From contig NZ_KB849994.1 of NCBI RefSeq assembly GCF_000369405.1, positions 555,942 through 619,941 on the forward strand: DNA of 64,000 nt, in the 5' to 3' direction. Under the pieces are notes generated by a model. That model was not told the origin of the DNA, searched no databases, and saw nothing but the letters and a program-made list of their open reading frames with translations. The DNA is from Acinetobacter sp. ANC 3929. GTDB taxonomy: Bacteria; Pseudomonadota; Gammaproteobacteria; Pseudomonadales; Moraxellaceae. Both the position numbers and the translations under genes were made by a program. Each line of letters begins with the position of its first letter. The first letter of the stretch is position 1. Below, piece by piece: positions 30,878 through 39,952 of the stretch.

Positions 30878-33767
30878 TCAAGTTGTTGGGTATAAATATA
30901 AGGCTGGTGTCCAATCTGTGCTTGGAAACCCGATTGAGTACATCATCAATATTAACCCTGATAACCGTGGATGGATTTTCAATAATCCGACAGAAATAAA
31001 GGAGCTGGAAAAGGGTGATAATTCAATTGTCGTAAATAGGCCTGATCTTTTTGGTGGCGATAAGGGGGAAGGTGGGTGGGTTGGCACTATAGATATCCAT
31101 ACTGGACGACCGGAAGGATTGCGTCAAAACCCATATTTAGCAGAGCAAGACAGTGAGCTAGTTTCTTCATTCCCATTTCTCTCGCATATTGTATATCGCG
31201 GTTTTGACTACTCAACAGGTTTCCAGCTTGTCTCAATGTCTGGAATGATGAAAGAGGTGCTTTACTGGGTAAAAAGAATTCATATTAAGAATGATTGTTC
31301 ACCACAATGGTATGACGCAAAAGCTGAAATAATTGATAGTTCATACATTGATGGTGCTGATGAAATCAGTATTTTTGAATCAACAATTGCTATTCAGTGT
31401 GATGGCCATGAGATTAGTCACTACGAAGGCCATGATGATTGGAAACCTGAAGATGGTCATATTAAGCAATCAAATGAAGCAAAATTAGATGATGCCGGTG
31501 GATGGTATGGAGAAGGAAGATGGAATGATTCAGATTTTCCACCAATGATCGCAATAGTAGATATTGATTTTGATGTTTATGCACTACATAAAGCAAAAAT
31601 CACATTCCTAACCAGTGATTACCCATTAGCTCCGAGTTATGTACCTCAATTTTCGCTTTCAGGTGCATTTATAATTTCTGTTTTCTATGAAGCTACTGGT
31701 GGAGCAATAAACAGACATACATATGATATTGTTTTTGTGGGCAAGAACCTAAACGCAATCATAAAAGTTGATCCACACATAAACCACGAAGCTTCAGAAG
31801 AATTGAAAAGTTATACAAACACAATTGGATTAATTGAGACTATAACTTATTATCCTAAACCTTTTATTAATGAAGTTAATATTGGCACTGATATAAATCC
31901 AATTCATAAAATCAGAGAAATCATCACTGACGACACAGCAATGAACAAACCAGAGTCGATGATAAATGAGGTGAATTTTAAGGCAGCTGCTTCACGAATA
32001 TACGATGAGTATCTTGGTATTTCATGGGCTATTACGGAAAAAACCTGTAAAGATGCAATTGATGAACTTTGTTTCCATATTGAAGCAGGGGTTAGATTAA
32101 ATCGGCAAACTGGTCAATATGAGGTTATTTTATTTCGTGATGATTTACTTGATTTGGATAACGCTTTTGTTTTTAACAAAAGCAACATCAAGTCTTTCAA
32201 TATTGAAATTGCGAATTCAGATGATCTAATTAACTCAGTAAATGTTAATTATTATGATCGTCAAAACATTAAGAATTCTTCTTTCTCTCTTGATGAAATT
32301 GGTTCAATCATGTCATCTGAAGCGAATGCGCAGACATTAGATTTTCCATATTTTATGAATAGACAAAATGCTGAAAAAGTAGGGAATTGGAAACTTAAGC
32401 AACTATCAACTCCAACTCGTAAAGGCACTTTTACAACTGGAAAATATGAAGCGCGAAAGATCAATAAGTATGATGTTGTAAAGCTCACATGGCCCAATCA
32501 GAACATGCTTGAAATTCCTGTGCGAATCATGAAAATTGGCTTAGGAGACGGGCGCGATAATACTGTAACTTTGGACTGGGTTGAAGTGATTCCATACTCA
32601 TCAACAGCCTTTCCAAAAATCAATGTTGATCCACCCACATCAATTGTATTGCCACCACAGCCAAATTTAAGTGTGGTATTTGAAATGCCTTATTTAGAAG
32701 CTGTTCAGATTTTTGGACAAACACAAGTTGATGCTGAGTTGGCGAATAACCCAGATCTTGGGTATTTGATGGTTGCTTCTAAGAAACCACAAAACAACTC
32801 AATCAATGCGTTGTTGTATACAAAAGTGGCGACTAGTTATCAGCAAGCTTCAATTGTAAATTACTGTCCAACTTGTTATCTCGACCAGTCTATTAATTTC
32901 TTAACAACAAGTTTTGCTGTGAAAAATGTAGCAGCTATTGGAGATGCTGCTGTTGGGACTCTAATTGTCTGTGATCAAGAGTTGATGGTTTATCAAGGTT
33001 ATAACCCAACAACTAAGGTGCTGACTGTAAAGAGAGGGGCTCTTGATACTCATCCAAAACCGCATTTTGAAGATGCGGTTTTTTATTTCTATGATGCTTT
33101 CAATGCTTATGATTCTGAGCAGTACGTTCTAAGTGAGTTGATCAAAGCCAAGGTCTTAACAACCACACCAAGTGGCATACAAGATTTGGCTTCCGCTCCA
33201 GAACTACCACTTGAAATTAATGCGCGTCCTATACGCCCATATCCACCAGCTAACATCAAAATTAATGATGTTTATTTCATTGAGAACTTAGTCATTTCTA
33301 ATGATGTTGTTGTGACATGGGTTGATCGTAATCGTCTTCAGCAAACAGGTGGATCTATTCTAGGGTGGACGGATGGGAGTGTGACCAAAGAAACAGGAGT
33401 CACATACTCAATAGAACTTTCTTCTGAAGGTACTGTTTTGCATTCAGCTTCTGGAATTACAGCAAATACATACACAATTAACCATTCTGTTTTAAAGCCG
33501 AATAAAGTGCATAAATTGCGTTTATGGTCGATCCGAGATGGGTACGATTGTTATCAAGTATTTGAGCATAGTTTTTTTGGTGAAGCAGTTAGTTTGACCC
33601 TTTCAGCAACAGTGAGTAAAGACAAAGTTGTTGGTTCTACATTACCTGCGGCAAGTGTAACTGCTGTAGTAGATGAGAGTTTAGGTGCAAACATGCGTTG
33701 GGATGGCACAAGCATTAAAGGAAAAGCTGTACCAGGATCAACAATCACAATCGAGGTGCAAGAATAA
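30861..33767 (+). CDS. Large tail-tip / host-specificity protein (J-like)
   Basis: 968 residues starting MGGSSSQVVGYKYKAGVQSV, the usual start of this tip-protein family. The centre has a likely baseplate/tip domain (LISWAI and AKAMRL-like segments are not clear to me), followed by C-terminal fibronectin-like modules (VVVTWVDRNRLQQTGGSILG, TNTYTI-type strands). It joins the tail to receptor-binding parts. The stop shares a base with the fibre ATG. Confidence 0.8.
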   Translation: MGGSSSQVVGYKYKAGVQSVLGNPIEYIININPDNRGWIFNNPTEIKELEKGDNSIVVNRPDLFGGDKGEGGWVGTIDIHTGRPEGLRQNPYLAEQDSELVSSFPFLSHIVYRGFDYSTGFQLVSMSGMMKEVLYWVKRIHIKNDCSPQWYDAKAEIIDSSYIDGADEISIFESTIAIQCDGHEISHYEGHDDWKPEDGHIKQSNEAKLDDAGGWYGEGRWNDSDFPPMIAIVDIDFDVYALHKAKITFLTSDYPLAPSYVPQFSLSGAFIISVFYEATGGAINRHTYDIVFVGKNLNAIIKVDPHINHEASEELKSYTNTIGLIETITYYPKPFINEVNIGTDINPIHKIREIITDDTAMNKPESMINEVNFKAAASRIYDEYLGISWAITEKTCKDAIDELCFHIEAGVRLNRQTGQYEVILFRDDLLDLDNAFVFNKSNIKSFNIEIANSDDLINSVNVNYYDRQNIKNSSFSLDEIGSIMSSEANAQTLDFPYFMNRQNAEKVGNWKLKQLSTPTRKGTFTTGKYEARKINKYDVVKLTWPNQNMLEIPVRIMKIGLGDGRDNTVTLDWVEVIPYSSTAFPKINVDPPTSIVLPPQPNLSVVFEMPYLEAVQIFGQTQVDAELANNPDLGYLMVASKKPQNNSINALLYTKVATSYQQASIVNYCPTCYLDQSINFLTTSFAVKNVAAIGDAAVGTLIVCDQELMVYQGYNPTTKVLTVKRGALDTHPKPHFEDAVFYFYDAFNAYDSEQYVLSELIKAKVLTTTPSGIQDLASAPELPLEINARPIRPYPPANIKINDVYFIENLVISNDVVVTWVDRNRLQQTGGSILGWTDGSVTKETGVTYSIELSSEGTVLHSASGITANTYTINHSVLKPNKVHKLRLWSIRDGYDCYQVFEHSFFGEAVSLTLSATVSKDKVVGSTLPAASVTAVVDESLGANMRWDGTSIKGKAVPGSTITIEVQE

Positions 33768-34498
33768 TGGCAACTTATACAGGTACTGCTGATGTAAATG
33801 GTGATTTTAATATCTCATTTGGTGGCAATAGCTACACATCAGCTCAAAAAGTTACTGTAACAGCAGCTAAGGATGGGACTACGAAGTCAATTGAATTGTT
33901 TGCTCCTTCTGATACAACAGGTGGTGGTGTAATTCAATTTAGTGGGACATTGAATAACTTTCCAGCAAATATTGGAGTTATAACTCTTTCTGCTGAAATT
34001 AATGGGAGTATTGCAGCCAATGCGTTTAATGCAACACAACAGTCGTTAGGAAACACAGCAACTGGTTTGATAATTAAAGCTGCAACATCCATTGGTTCTT
34101 CAGCATTCAGAGCATGGGTAAATGCTACATCCTTAACCCTTCCCGCTACAACACTTACAACTATTGCAGATCAAGCATTCCAAAACTGGTCAAAACTAAC
34201 TGAGATACTAATTCCTAATAGTGTTACCAGTATTGGGCAATATGGATTCAGGGATTGTACATTGGTTACAAAAATAACCTTGGGTACATCATTGTCAAGC
34301 ATAGGCGCAAATGCATTTGAAGGATTTTCGAATTGTAATGAAATTAATTGTTTGAGAGCGACGCCACCAACAGCAGGGTCTAGTTTCCTCTTAAACCTTA
34401 AGGCTGCCTGTGTGATTAAAGTACCAGTTGCTTCATTATCAGCATATCAAACAGCATCGAACTGGTCGGCACATGCAAGTAAGATGGTTGGCGTATAA
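33767..34498 (+). CDS. BspA-type leucine-rich-repeat tail fibre / receptor-binding protein
   Basis: A 243-residue protein. The first ~95 residues look like a tail-attachment beta domain (TGTADVNGDFNISFGGNSYT). Residues ~100-215 form BspA-type (LRR_5) repeats: TTIADQAFQNWSKLTEILIP, NSVTSIGQYGFRDCTLVTKI, SIGANAFEGFSNCNEINC. Directly downstream of the tip protein and followed by a terminator and the lysis genes, so it is the most likely receptor-binding module. Confidence 0.75.
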   Translation: MATYTGTADVNGDFNISFGGNSYTSAQKVTVTAAKDGTTKSIELFAPSDTTGGGVIQFSGTLNNFPANIGVITLSAEINGSIAANAFNATQQSLGNTATGLIIKAATSIGSSAFRAWVNATSLTLPATTLTTIADQAFQNWSKLTEILIPNSVTSIGQYGFRDCTLVTKITLGTSLSSIGANAFEGFSNCNEINCLRATPPTAGSSFLLNLKAACVIKVPVASLSAYQTASNWSAHASKMVGV

Positions 34499-34520
34499 CA
34501 AATTACTTAACAACAAATCC

Positions 34521-34543
34521 AAAGCCCCAAGCGGGGCTTTTTT
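34521..34543 (+). terminator. Terminator after the tail fibre gene
   Basis: AAAGCCCC and GGGGCTTT around AAGC, then TTT. Confidence 0.8.
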
Positions 34544-34562
34544 ATTATCTGGAGAAAAGTGA

Positions 34563-34958
34563 ATGGAACCAGTTTCAACTGGCGGTTTTGCAGCAATTTT
34601 AAAATTTTATGGGGTAGCAATCATGGTGACTTTAGCGGTCGCATTGGTTGCAGCCGTTGTGATGATGACTCGGATGCCAAGGTCTCCTCAAGAGTGGGCA
34701 GTAGGGTTGATTTGCACAGTGGTATCGAGCCTTGCAGGTGGGTCTTTCATTATTATGAAATTCACCTTACATGCATGGGCCACAGATACATGGGGTTGGT
34801 TTGCTATTGGTGGTTTGTTCTTTATGTGTGGGTTACCCGGTTGGGCTTTAGTCCGCTGGATATTCAACTTTATTGACAAGCAAGAAGGCAAAACGATTGT
34901 AGAAGTGATCAAAGAAATCAAGAAAGCAAAGAATGATATATCAGGTGGTGAGACATGA
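34563..34958 (+). CDS. Putative holin
   Basis: 131 residues with three or four hydrophobic segments (FYGVAIMVTLAVALVAAVVM; VGLICTVVSSLAGGSFIIMK; WFAIGGLFFMCGLPGWALVR) and a charged C-terminus (VIKEIKKAKNDISGG), the usual holin design. ATG with GGAG eight bases upstream. Overlaps the endolysin gene by four bases. It probably forms the membrane lesions that release or trigger the endolysin. Confidence 0.8.
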   Translation: MEPVSTGGFAAILKFYGVAIMVTLAVALVAAVVMMTRMPRSPQEWAVGLICTVVSSLAGGSFIIMKFTLHAWATDTWGWFAIGGLFFMCGLPGWALVRWIFNFIDKQEGKTIVEVIKEIKKAKNDISGGET

Positions 34959-35404
34959 GCAAAACAACTAGTTATGTAGGTCTTGATCTTATAGCAAGTT
35001 TTGAGGGGACACGCCTCCAATCCTATGATGACGGAGTGGGTGTCTGGACGATTGGCATCGGAACAACAGTTTATCCAAATGGTGTGAAGGTAAAGAAAGG
35101 TGACACATGCACATTAGAACAAGCAAAGTCTTACTTCGCACACGATCTAAAACGATTTGAAGCATCTGTGAATAACCTTGTTAAAGTGCCACTATCTCAG
35201 AATCAGTTTGATGCGCTTGTCAGTCTTGTCTACAACATTGGGTCAGGCAACTTTACATCATCAACACTTCTTAAAAAGTTGAATACTAAAGACTATCAGG
35301 GTGCTGCTGATCAATTCCCAAGATGGAATAAAGCTAAGGGGAAGGTGTTGAATGGCCTAACTCGACGCAGAGCTGCCGAACGAGCACTCTTTCTAAAGAA
35401 GTAA
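34955..35404 (+). CDS. GH24 endolysin (phage lysozyme)
   Basis: 149 residues with the catalytic triad pattern IASFEGTRLQSYDDGVGVWT-IGIGTT (Glu, Asp, Thr), then FDALVSLVYNIGSGNF and WNKAKGKVLNGLTRRRAAER. Typical T4-type muramidase. No N-terminal signal-arrest segment is obvious, so it depends on the holin just upstream. Confidence 0.92.
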   Translation: MSKTTSYVGLDLIASFEGTRLQSYDDGVGVWTIGIGTTVYPNGVKVKKGDTCTLEQAKSYFAHDLKRFEASVNNLVKVPLSQNQFDALVSLVYNIGSGNFTSSTLLKKLNTKDYQGAADQFPRWNKAKGKVLNGLTRRRAAERALFLKK

Positions 35405-35409
35405 CTTAT

Positions 35410-35535
35410 ATGTGCCAACGATCAAAAATTGCTTCGCTTGTCACAGTGCTGTGTCTATTATTTTCAGGATGCACAGCTCATAGCATTAAAACAAACGTCT
35501 CAATCAGTGTTTGCTTGCAGTGTGTGCAACATTAG
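35410..35535 (+). CDS. Small lysis lipoprotein (Rz1-like), 41 aa
   Basis: A 41-codon ORF: MCQRSKIASLVTVLCLLFSG then C. The lipobox LFSGC gives a mature lipoprotein of ~21 residues. It follows the endolysin by five bases, which is where the outer-membrane spanin subunit lies. It is short and not proline-rich, unlike lambda Rz1, and no separate Rz is seen nearby. Confidence 0.6.
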   Translation: MCQRSKIASLVTVLCLLFSGCTAHSIKTNVSISVCLQCVQH

Positions 35536-35541
35536 CAAGCA

Positions 35542-35766
35542 TCACTCCCGCACAATATCTACGCCTTTCAATCTTCGACCACGTGTCACCATAAAATAAT
35601 CAACTTCTCGTTTTTCTAAAAACTTAATGGCTTCATCTTTGGAGTCAAGAAATACATACTGTTGAGTAATCATCCCATTGATATCTGAATAGTCCTGATA
35701 ATCTTCAAACAGTGATTGCTGGATATGCAAATATTGCTTGCCTTTCTTTATGTAGAAATACCTCAT
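35542..35766 (-). CDS. Hypothetical protein coupled to the integrase, 74 aa
   Basis: 74 residues (MRYFYIKKGKQYLHIQQSLF). Its ATG overlaps the integrase stop (ATGA), so it is probably translated along with it. No homologous family recognised; an excisionase is possible by position but no HTH is visible. Confidence 0.55.
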   Translation of the reverse strand: MRYFYIKKGKQYLHIQQSLFEDYQDYSDINGMITQQYVFLDSKDEAIKFLEKREVDYFMVTRGRRLKGVDIVRE

Positions 35767-36983
35767 TTCTCACCCCAACTATCAACAATGTCAGCCCAGT
35801 CTTGAAGCATCTTTCTGCGGCTTTCTAAATATTTTGCATGATTATATGTGGCTCTAGTTTTATTTTCTTCAACATGGGCAAGCTGTTTATTGATCCAGTC
35901 AGGCTTATAGCCCTTTTCATTTAGTAGAGTGGAAGCTGTAGCCCTAAAATCATGAGTAGTTACCTCTGGCAACCCTATAAACACAAGAGCTCTATTAAGT
36001 GTGGTCCTTGCCAGCATTTCATTTGTCTTGAATGGTGCAGAAAATACAAAGGTTTGATCACCACAAATATCATATTGCTCTTTAAGTAGGTTATATAATT
36101 GTTCAGACATAGGAACAATGTGTATATGATTTTTTTTGTTACTTCGTTCTTGTTGTCTACGTCTAGAGGCTTTAGGGAATTTAACTATCTTTTCTTCAAA
36201 GTCTACAAAAGACCACTGCATTCTGCGAATTTCAGAAGCTCGCAGCATGGAATACATCATTGCAAGGCAAGCATTGCTAACAGTTCTTGTTCCGCCATAT
36301 AAGCTTAGGCGAACCATAAGTTTAACACGTTCGTCTTTTTCGAGTGGGCGAGCATGTTCTGTTTCTGGTGATTCAATTGCATTTTTTACTGCATAGGTGG
36401 GGTCTGTATCAGCGCGAAGAGTTACGATTGCATATTTCATAACTAGGCCTATAAATCGGCGGTTTTGATTGGCAGCTGATTCACCAGTTCCGTAATGCCC
36501 AAGTTTCCTAACTCGTTCTATTGTATTTTTTATAATCTTTAACACATCTGCGGAGTTTACTGTTCTTACTGGTTTGTGGCCTATCTCTTTGTATATATCT
36601 TTATTCATAGACCTCTTAAACTGAGCTATGTAATCCTCACCCTTATACTTCATTTGATCTAAGATGTACTCTTCAGCGACTGCTTTGAAGGTATTCCCAT
36701 GGGCTGCTAAGTTCTCTTGTTTTTTATTCCTCTTATCTTCTGATGGGTTAATTCCATCTTTGAGCAAGGTTTTAGTCTCATCTTTCTTTTTTCTAGCCTC
36801 AGCCAAAGAGACAACTGGGTATTCACCAAGGCTAATTGTTCCTTCTTTACCATTTAAGGTGTATTTCAATCTCCATACCTTCTTTCCAGAAGGGCGTACT
36901 TCAATGTATAGTCTTTCAGCGTCCAGCACTCTATACATTTTTTCAGTTGGCTTTAATGATTTTATTTTAGTGTCAGAAAGCAT
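35763..36983 (-). CDS. P4-type tyrosine integrase
   Basis: 406 residues: N-terminal DUF4102 arm-binding domain (MLSDTKIKSLKPTEKMYRVL), SAM-like domain, catalytic domain with Arg (MLRASEIRRMQW), His-x-x-Arg (THDFRATASTLL), His (LAHVEENKTRATYNH) and the nucleophilic Tyr (TYNHA). It integrates and excises the prophage. It is the last phage gene before surE, so the right attachment site must lie between 36984 and ~37140. Confidence 0.93.
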   Translation of the reverse strand: MLSDTKIKSLKPTEKMYRVLDAERLYIEVRPSGKKVWRLKYTLNGKEGTISLGEYPVVSLAEARKKKDETKTLLKDGINPSEDKRNKKQENLAAHGNTFKAVAEEYILDQMKYKGEDYIAQFKRSMNKDIYKEIGHKPVRTVNSADVLKIIKNTIERVRKLGHYGTGESAANQNRRFIGLVMKYAIVTLRADTDPTYAVKNAIESPETEHARPLEKDERVKLMVRLSLYGGTRTVSNACLAMMYSMLRASEIRRMQWSFVDFEEKIVKFPKASRRRQQERSNKKNHIHIVPMSEQLYNLLKEQYDICGDQTFVFSAPFKTNEMLARTTLNRALVFIGLPEVTTHDFRATASTLLNEKGYKPDWINKQLAHVEENKTRATYNHAKYLESRRKMLQDWADIVDSWGEK

Positions 36984-36987
36984 TAGA

Positions 36988-37140
36988 TTACCCGTCCAGT
37001 GTTTTTCGTTACCCGTGACTATACCCGTTTTATTGACAGATTAGTTCATAACAATACAGACTAAAGTAGATTAAAGTTGCTGTGAAATAAAGAGGAAAGG
37101 AAGATAAAGCAGACTGATATAGATTTAAGAAGACTAAAGT
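36988..37140. other. Right prophage end: arm-type repeats and candidate attR
   Basis: Three direct octamers, TTACCCGT (36988-36995 and 37009-37016) and ATACCCGT (37021-37028), look like integrase arm-type sites. A 10-base repeat AGACTAAAGT occurs at 37058-37067 and 37131-37140. After the TGA at 37083-37085 an open frame of 18 codons ends at a TGA (37140-37142) overlapping the surE GTG. That tail could be the end of the host gene upstream of surE. The exact core cannot be fixed without the left end. Confidence 0.5.
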
Positions 37141-37909
37141 GAATATTTTAATAGCAAATGATGATGGTGTGTTCGCACCAGGACTACAAGCTTTGGCCCA
37201 AGCGTTAAAGCCATTGGGTCGCGTGGTGGTGGTTGCACCTGAAAGTGAACGAAGTGGTTATTCGAGTGCTTTAACGCTAGATCGCCCATTGCGACCTATA
37301 CAAATCTCTGAAGATGTTTGGGCTGTGAATGGCACACCTGCTGATTGTGTCTATTTATCCATGAATGGACTATTTGATTTTGAGTTTGATCTGGTGGTCA
37401 GTGGAATTAATAGTGGTGCCAATCTGGGTGATGATGTTTTATATTCAGGTACTGTAGGTGCCGCTTTTGAAGGACGCTTGATGAAGCATCCAGCAATTGC
37501 TGTATCACTAGCTGGATCAAATGTACGCGCTTATGAGCATCCGCAACATTATGCAGTTGCTGCACAATGGGTTCATGATTTTATTGCCAAAGGTTTGCCT
37601 GTTTTGCCACCGCGTCATATCTTTAATATTAATATTCCAGATGTGGAACAGATCAAAGGGGCACAGGTCACCTATCAGGGGCGTCGTGCACAATCAAAGC
37701 CAATTAGTAGTCATGTTGATCCGCGTGGTCGTCAAGTGTATTGGATTGGATTGGCCGGTGAAGCGATTACTGATCCACAAGCCGTATCGAGTGATATCCA
37801 GTCTGATTTTTTTGCAGTTTCGAATGGTTATGTCAGTATTACGCCTATCCAAATGGATGCGACTAACTATGCAGTACTGGAAAATTTGCATGCTCATGTA
37901 AATGGTTAG
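37139..37909 (+). CDS. surE: 5'-nucleotidase SurE
   Basis: 256 residues with all SurE motifs: [73 protein letters not shown]. It dephosphorylates nucleoside 5'-monophosphates and contributes to stationary-phase survival. Starts with GTG at 37139, next to the prophage end. The GTGA arrangement suggests that it overlapped the upstream gene (often truD) in the unlysogenised chromosome. Confidence 0.95.
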   Translation: MNILIANDDGVFAPGLQALAQALKPLGRVVVVAPESERSGYSSALTLDRPLRPIQISEDVWAVNGTPADCVYLSMNGLFDFEFDLVVSGINSGANLGDDVLYSGTVGAAFEGRLMKHPAIAVSLAGSNVRAYEHPQHYAVAAQWVHDFIAKGLPVLPPRHIFNINIPDVEQIKGAQVTYQGRRAQSKPISSHVDPRGRQVYWIGLAGEAITDPQAVSSDIQSDFFAVSNGYVSITPIQMDATNYAVLENLHAHVNG

Positions 37910-38019
37910 GCGTTTGAATGTTATAACTTTGTGAATATCAGAGGTGAGAACTCGTTTTTTCTCACTTTTTTGATACTCTTAGGCGCAAATATATTAAGGT
38001 TTTTTCGATGAGGGCGAAG

Positions 38020-38844
38020 ATGCACTTAAACCATGTCTCGGTTTTTCTATCACAGAAGATGATTAAAACAATCGTTTTGTCTATAGCGGTTGCAACAGTG
38101 ACAGTGATGACAGGGTGTGCATCTAAACCGCAAGTGCATGGTGGCACACGTTCTGTGCAAGCACCAAATTACTATACTGTTCGTTCAGGTGATACTTTAA
38201 GTGCAATTTCAAACCGCTATGGTTTGAACTATTTAGATGTAGCTGCACTCAATGATATCGCTGCGCCTTATCGAATTTATGTGAATCAATCTTTGCGTTT
38301 AAAGGGTTCTGTTGCTCAACGTACAACCTCAACACAAAGCATGGCGCAAACCGCACCTATTCAGCGTCAAAGCATTAATTTACCAACGCAGCAGCCTGTT
38401 CCACCAAAAACACAGCCTGTGATCCCACGTCCTGTCGTTCCAACCGTGCCTGTGAATCCATCATCGACGCTCGCTTCAAGCTTACGTTGGGTGAAACCGT
38501 CGAACGGCCCAATTATCCAAACCTTTAACGTGGCAAGTAATGTGAAGGGAACTCGTTATGGTGGTAACGAAGGTGATCCAATTTTTGCAGCTGCAAACGG
38601 GCAAGTAGTCTATGCTGCGGATGGCTTAAAAGAATATGGCAATTTGGTCTTGGTCAAACATATCGATGGCTATATCACTGCATATGCACATAACAGCAAA
38701 ATGCTGGTGAAGAGTGGTGATAATGTGACTGCTGGTCAGAAAATTGCAGAAATGGGTTCTTCGGGCGCTTCACGCGTTATGATGGAGTTCCAAGTCCGCT
38801 TAGATGGAAAACCTGTGAACCCTGTCACGGTTTTACCAAATTAA
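38020..38844 (+). CDS. nlpD: NlpD-like LysM/LytM lipoprotein
   Basis: A lipoprotein signal (SIAVATVTVMTGC) precedes a LysM domain (YYTVRSGDTLSAISNRYGLN), a Pro-rich linker and an M23/LytM domain. Zinc-binding positions of active M23 enzymes are degenerate: GTRYGGNEGDPIFA lacks the first His and MMEFQVRLDG lacks the last. This fits NlpD, an amidase activator in cell separation. I start at ATG 38020, with GAGGG five bases upstream; surE-nlpD adjacency is common. Confidence 0.8.
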   Translation: MHLNHVSVFLSQKMIKTIVLSIAVATVTVMTGCASKPQVHGGTRSVQAPNYYTVRSGDTLSAISNRYGLNYLDVAALNDIAAPYRIYVNQSLRLKGSVAQRTTSTQSMAQTAPIQRQSINLPTQQPVPPKTQPVIPRPVVPTVPVNPSSTLASSLRWVKPSNGPIIQTFNVASNVKGTRYGGNEGDPIFAAANGQVVYAADGLKEYGNLVLVKHIDGYITAYAHNSKMLVKSGDNVTAGQKIAEMGSSGASRVMMEFQVRLDGKPVNPVTVLPN

Positions 38845-38982
38845 CCCTAGGATTATTAACAATATTTCAATTATTTATTAATAATCCTCTAGTGCATAAA
38901 TAGACTTCCTTGTATACTCAAATTAGATTGCTTTCATTAGAACAATAAGCATATTAATAAATTAAGGGTAAGAGGGAAGTCT

Positions 38983-39912
38983 ATGCTAGATCAATTGCGT
39001 GCAATGGGGGTTTTTGCCTGTGTTGTCGAAAAAAGCTCTTTTAGCGGTGCTGCAAGAGACTTGGGGATTACAACCAGTGCGGTCAGTCAACAAATCCGTT
39101 CTTTAGAACAAGAAATGGATGTTACTTTACTTCATCGTTCAACTCGCAAACTCAGCCTTACTGAGGCTGGACAAGCATTCTTCTTAAGTTGCCAAGAAAT
39201 GTTAGCTGCGGCGGAACGTGGCAAAATCAGAATTAATGAATTACGTGATGATCTGGTCGGTGATTTGCGTATTGCAACTACGCCTGAATTGGGTGCTTTA
39301 CACGTGATTCCTGCACTTTCTCATTGGATGTCAGCGCATAAAGGCTTGGCAATTCATTTTGAAGCCGATCACCGTTATATCGATTTAATTGAAGAACGCA
39401 TTGATATTGCGATTCGCATGAGCTTAAAAGTAGATGATCATCAACTGACTGCTGTACCTTTAGCGCGAGTCGATCAAGTATTGGTTGCTTCACCAAGTTA
39501 TCTAAATCAAGCACAGCCGATTACACGTCCTGAAGACTTGCGTCATCATGAATTACTGCCAATCACCTTGATGCAAGGCTATCAACATTTTGCATTCCGT
39601 CATGGCATCAGTGGTGAAGTGGTGAATATCGACATGAAATCACGTTTAGGCACCAATAATGTCTTCGTGGCAAAATCTCTATGTCAGCAAGGTCATGGTA
39701 TCGCACGTATTTTGTATATGGATATTCAGAAAGAATTGGTGAGTGGTTCGTTGGTTGAAGTTTTACCTGATTGGCAACTACCCGCGTATACCTTGCATGC
39801 ATTAACGTCTAAGCGTGAACAATACCCAATGAAAGTGCATCGTTGTATTGATGCGTTGAAACAATATTTTGCTCAGTTGCCAGGTGGGCGTTCCTTACAG
39901 GGCGTAGCCTAA
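38983..39912 (+). CDS. LysR-family transcriptional regulator
   Basis: 309 residues. The N-terminal winged HTH is SFSGAARDLGITTSAVSQQI-RSLEQEMDVTLLHRSTRK; the C-terminal is a LysR substrate domain (DLRIATTPELGALHVIPALS). Target genes unknown, as no divergently transcribed neighbour is close. A GAGGGAAG site precedes the ATG. Confidence 0.9.
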   Translation: MLDQLRAMGVFACVVEKSSFSGAARDLGITTSAVSQQIRSLEQEMDVTLLHRSTRKLSLTEAGQAFFLSCQEMLAAAERGKIRINELRDDLVGDLRIATTPELGALHVIPALSHWMSAHKGLAIHFEADHRYIDLIEERIDIAIRMSLKVDDHQLTAVPLARVDQVLVASPSYLNQAQPITRPEDLRHHELLPITLMQGYQHFAFRHGISGEVVNIDMKSRLGTNNVFVAKSLCQQGHGIARILYMDIQKELVSGSLVEVLPDWQLPAYTLHALTSKREQYPMKVHRCIDALKQYFAQLPGGRSLQGVA

Positions 39913-39913
39913 C

Positions 39914-39952
39914 AAAAAAAGCCATGCTCCCTAAGGAACATGGCTTTTTCTT
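39914..39952. terminator. Bidirectional terminator
   Basis: GCCATG...CATGGC hairpin with A-run on the left and T-run on the right. It serves both the LysR gene and the convergent Lon-like gene. Confidence 0.8.

Noticed and set aside
38020..38844. Active M23 endopeptidase
   Set aside because: Key histidines of the zinc site are replaced, so an NlpD-like activator is more likely.
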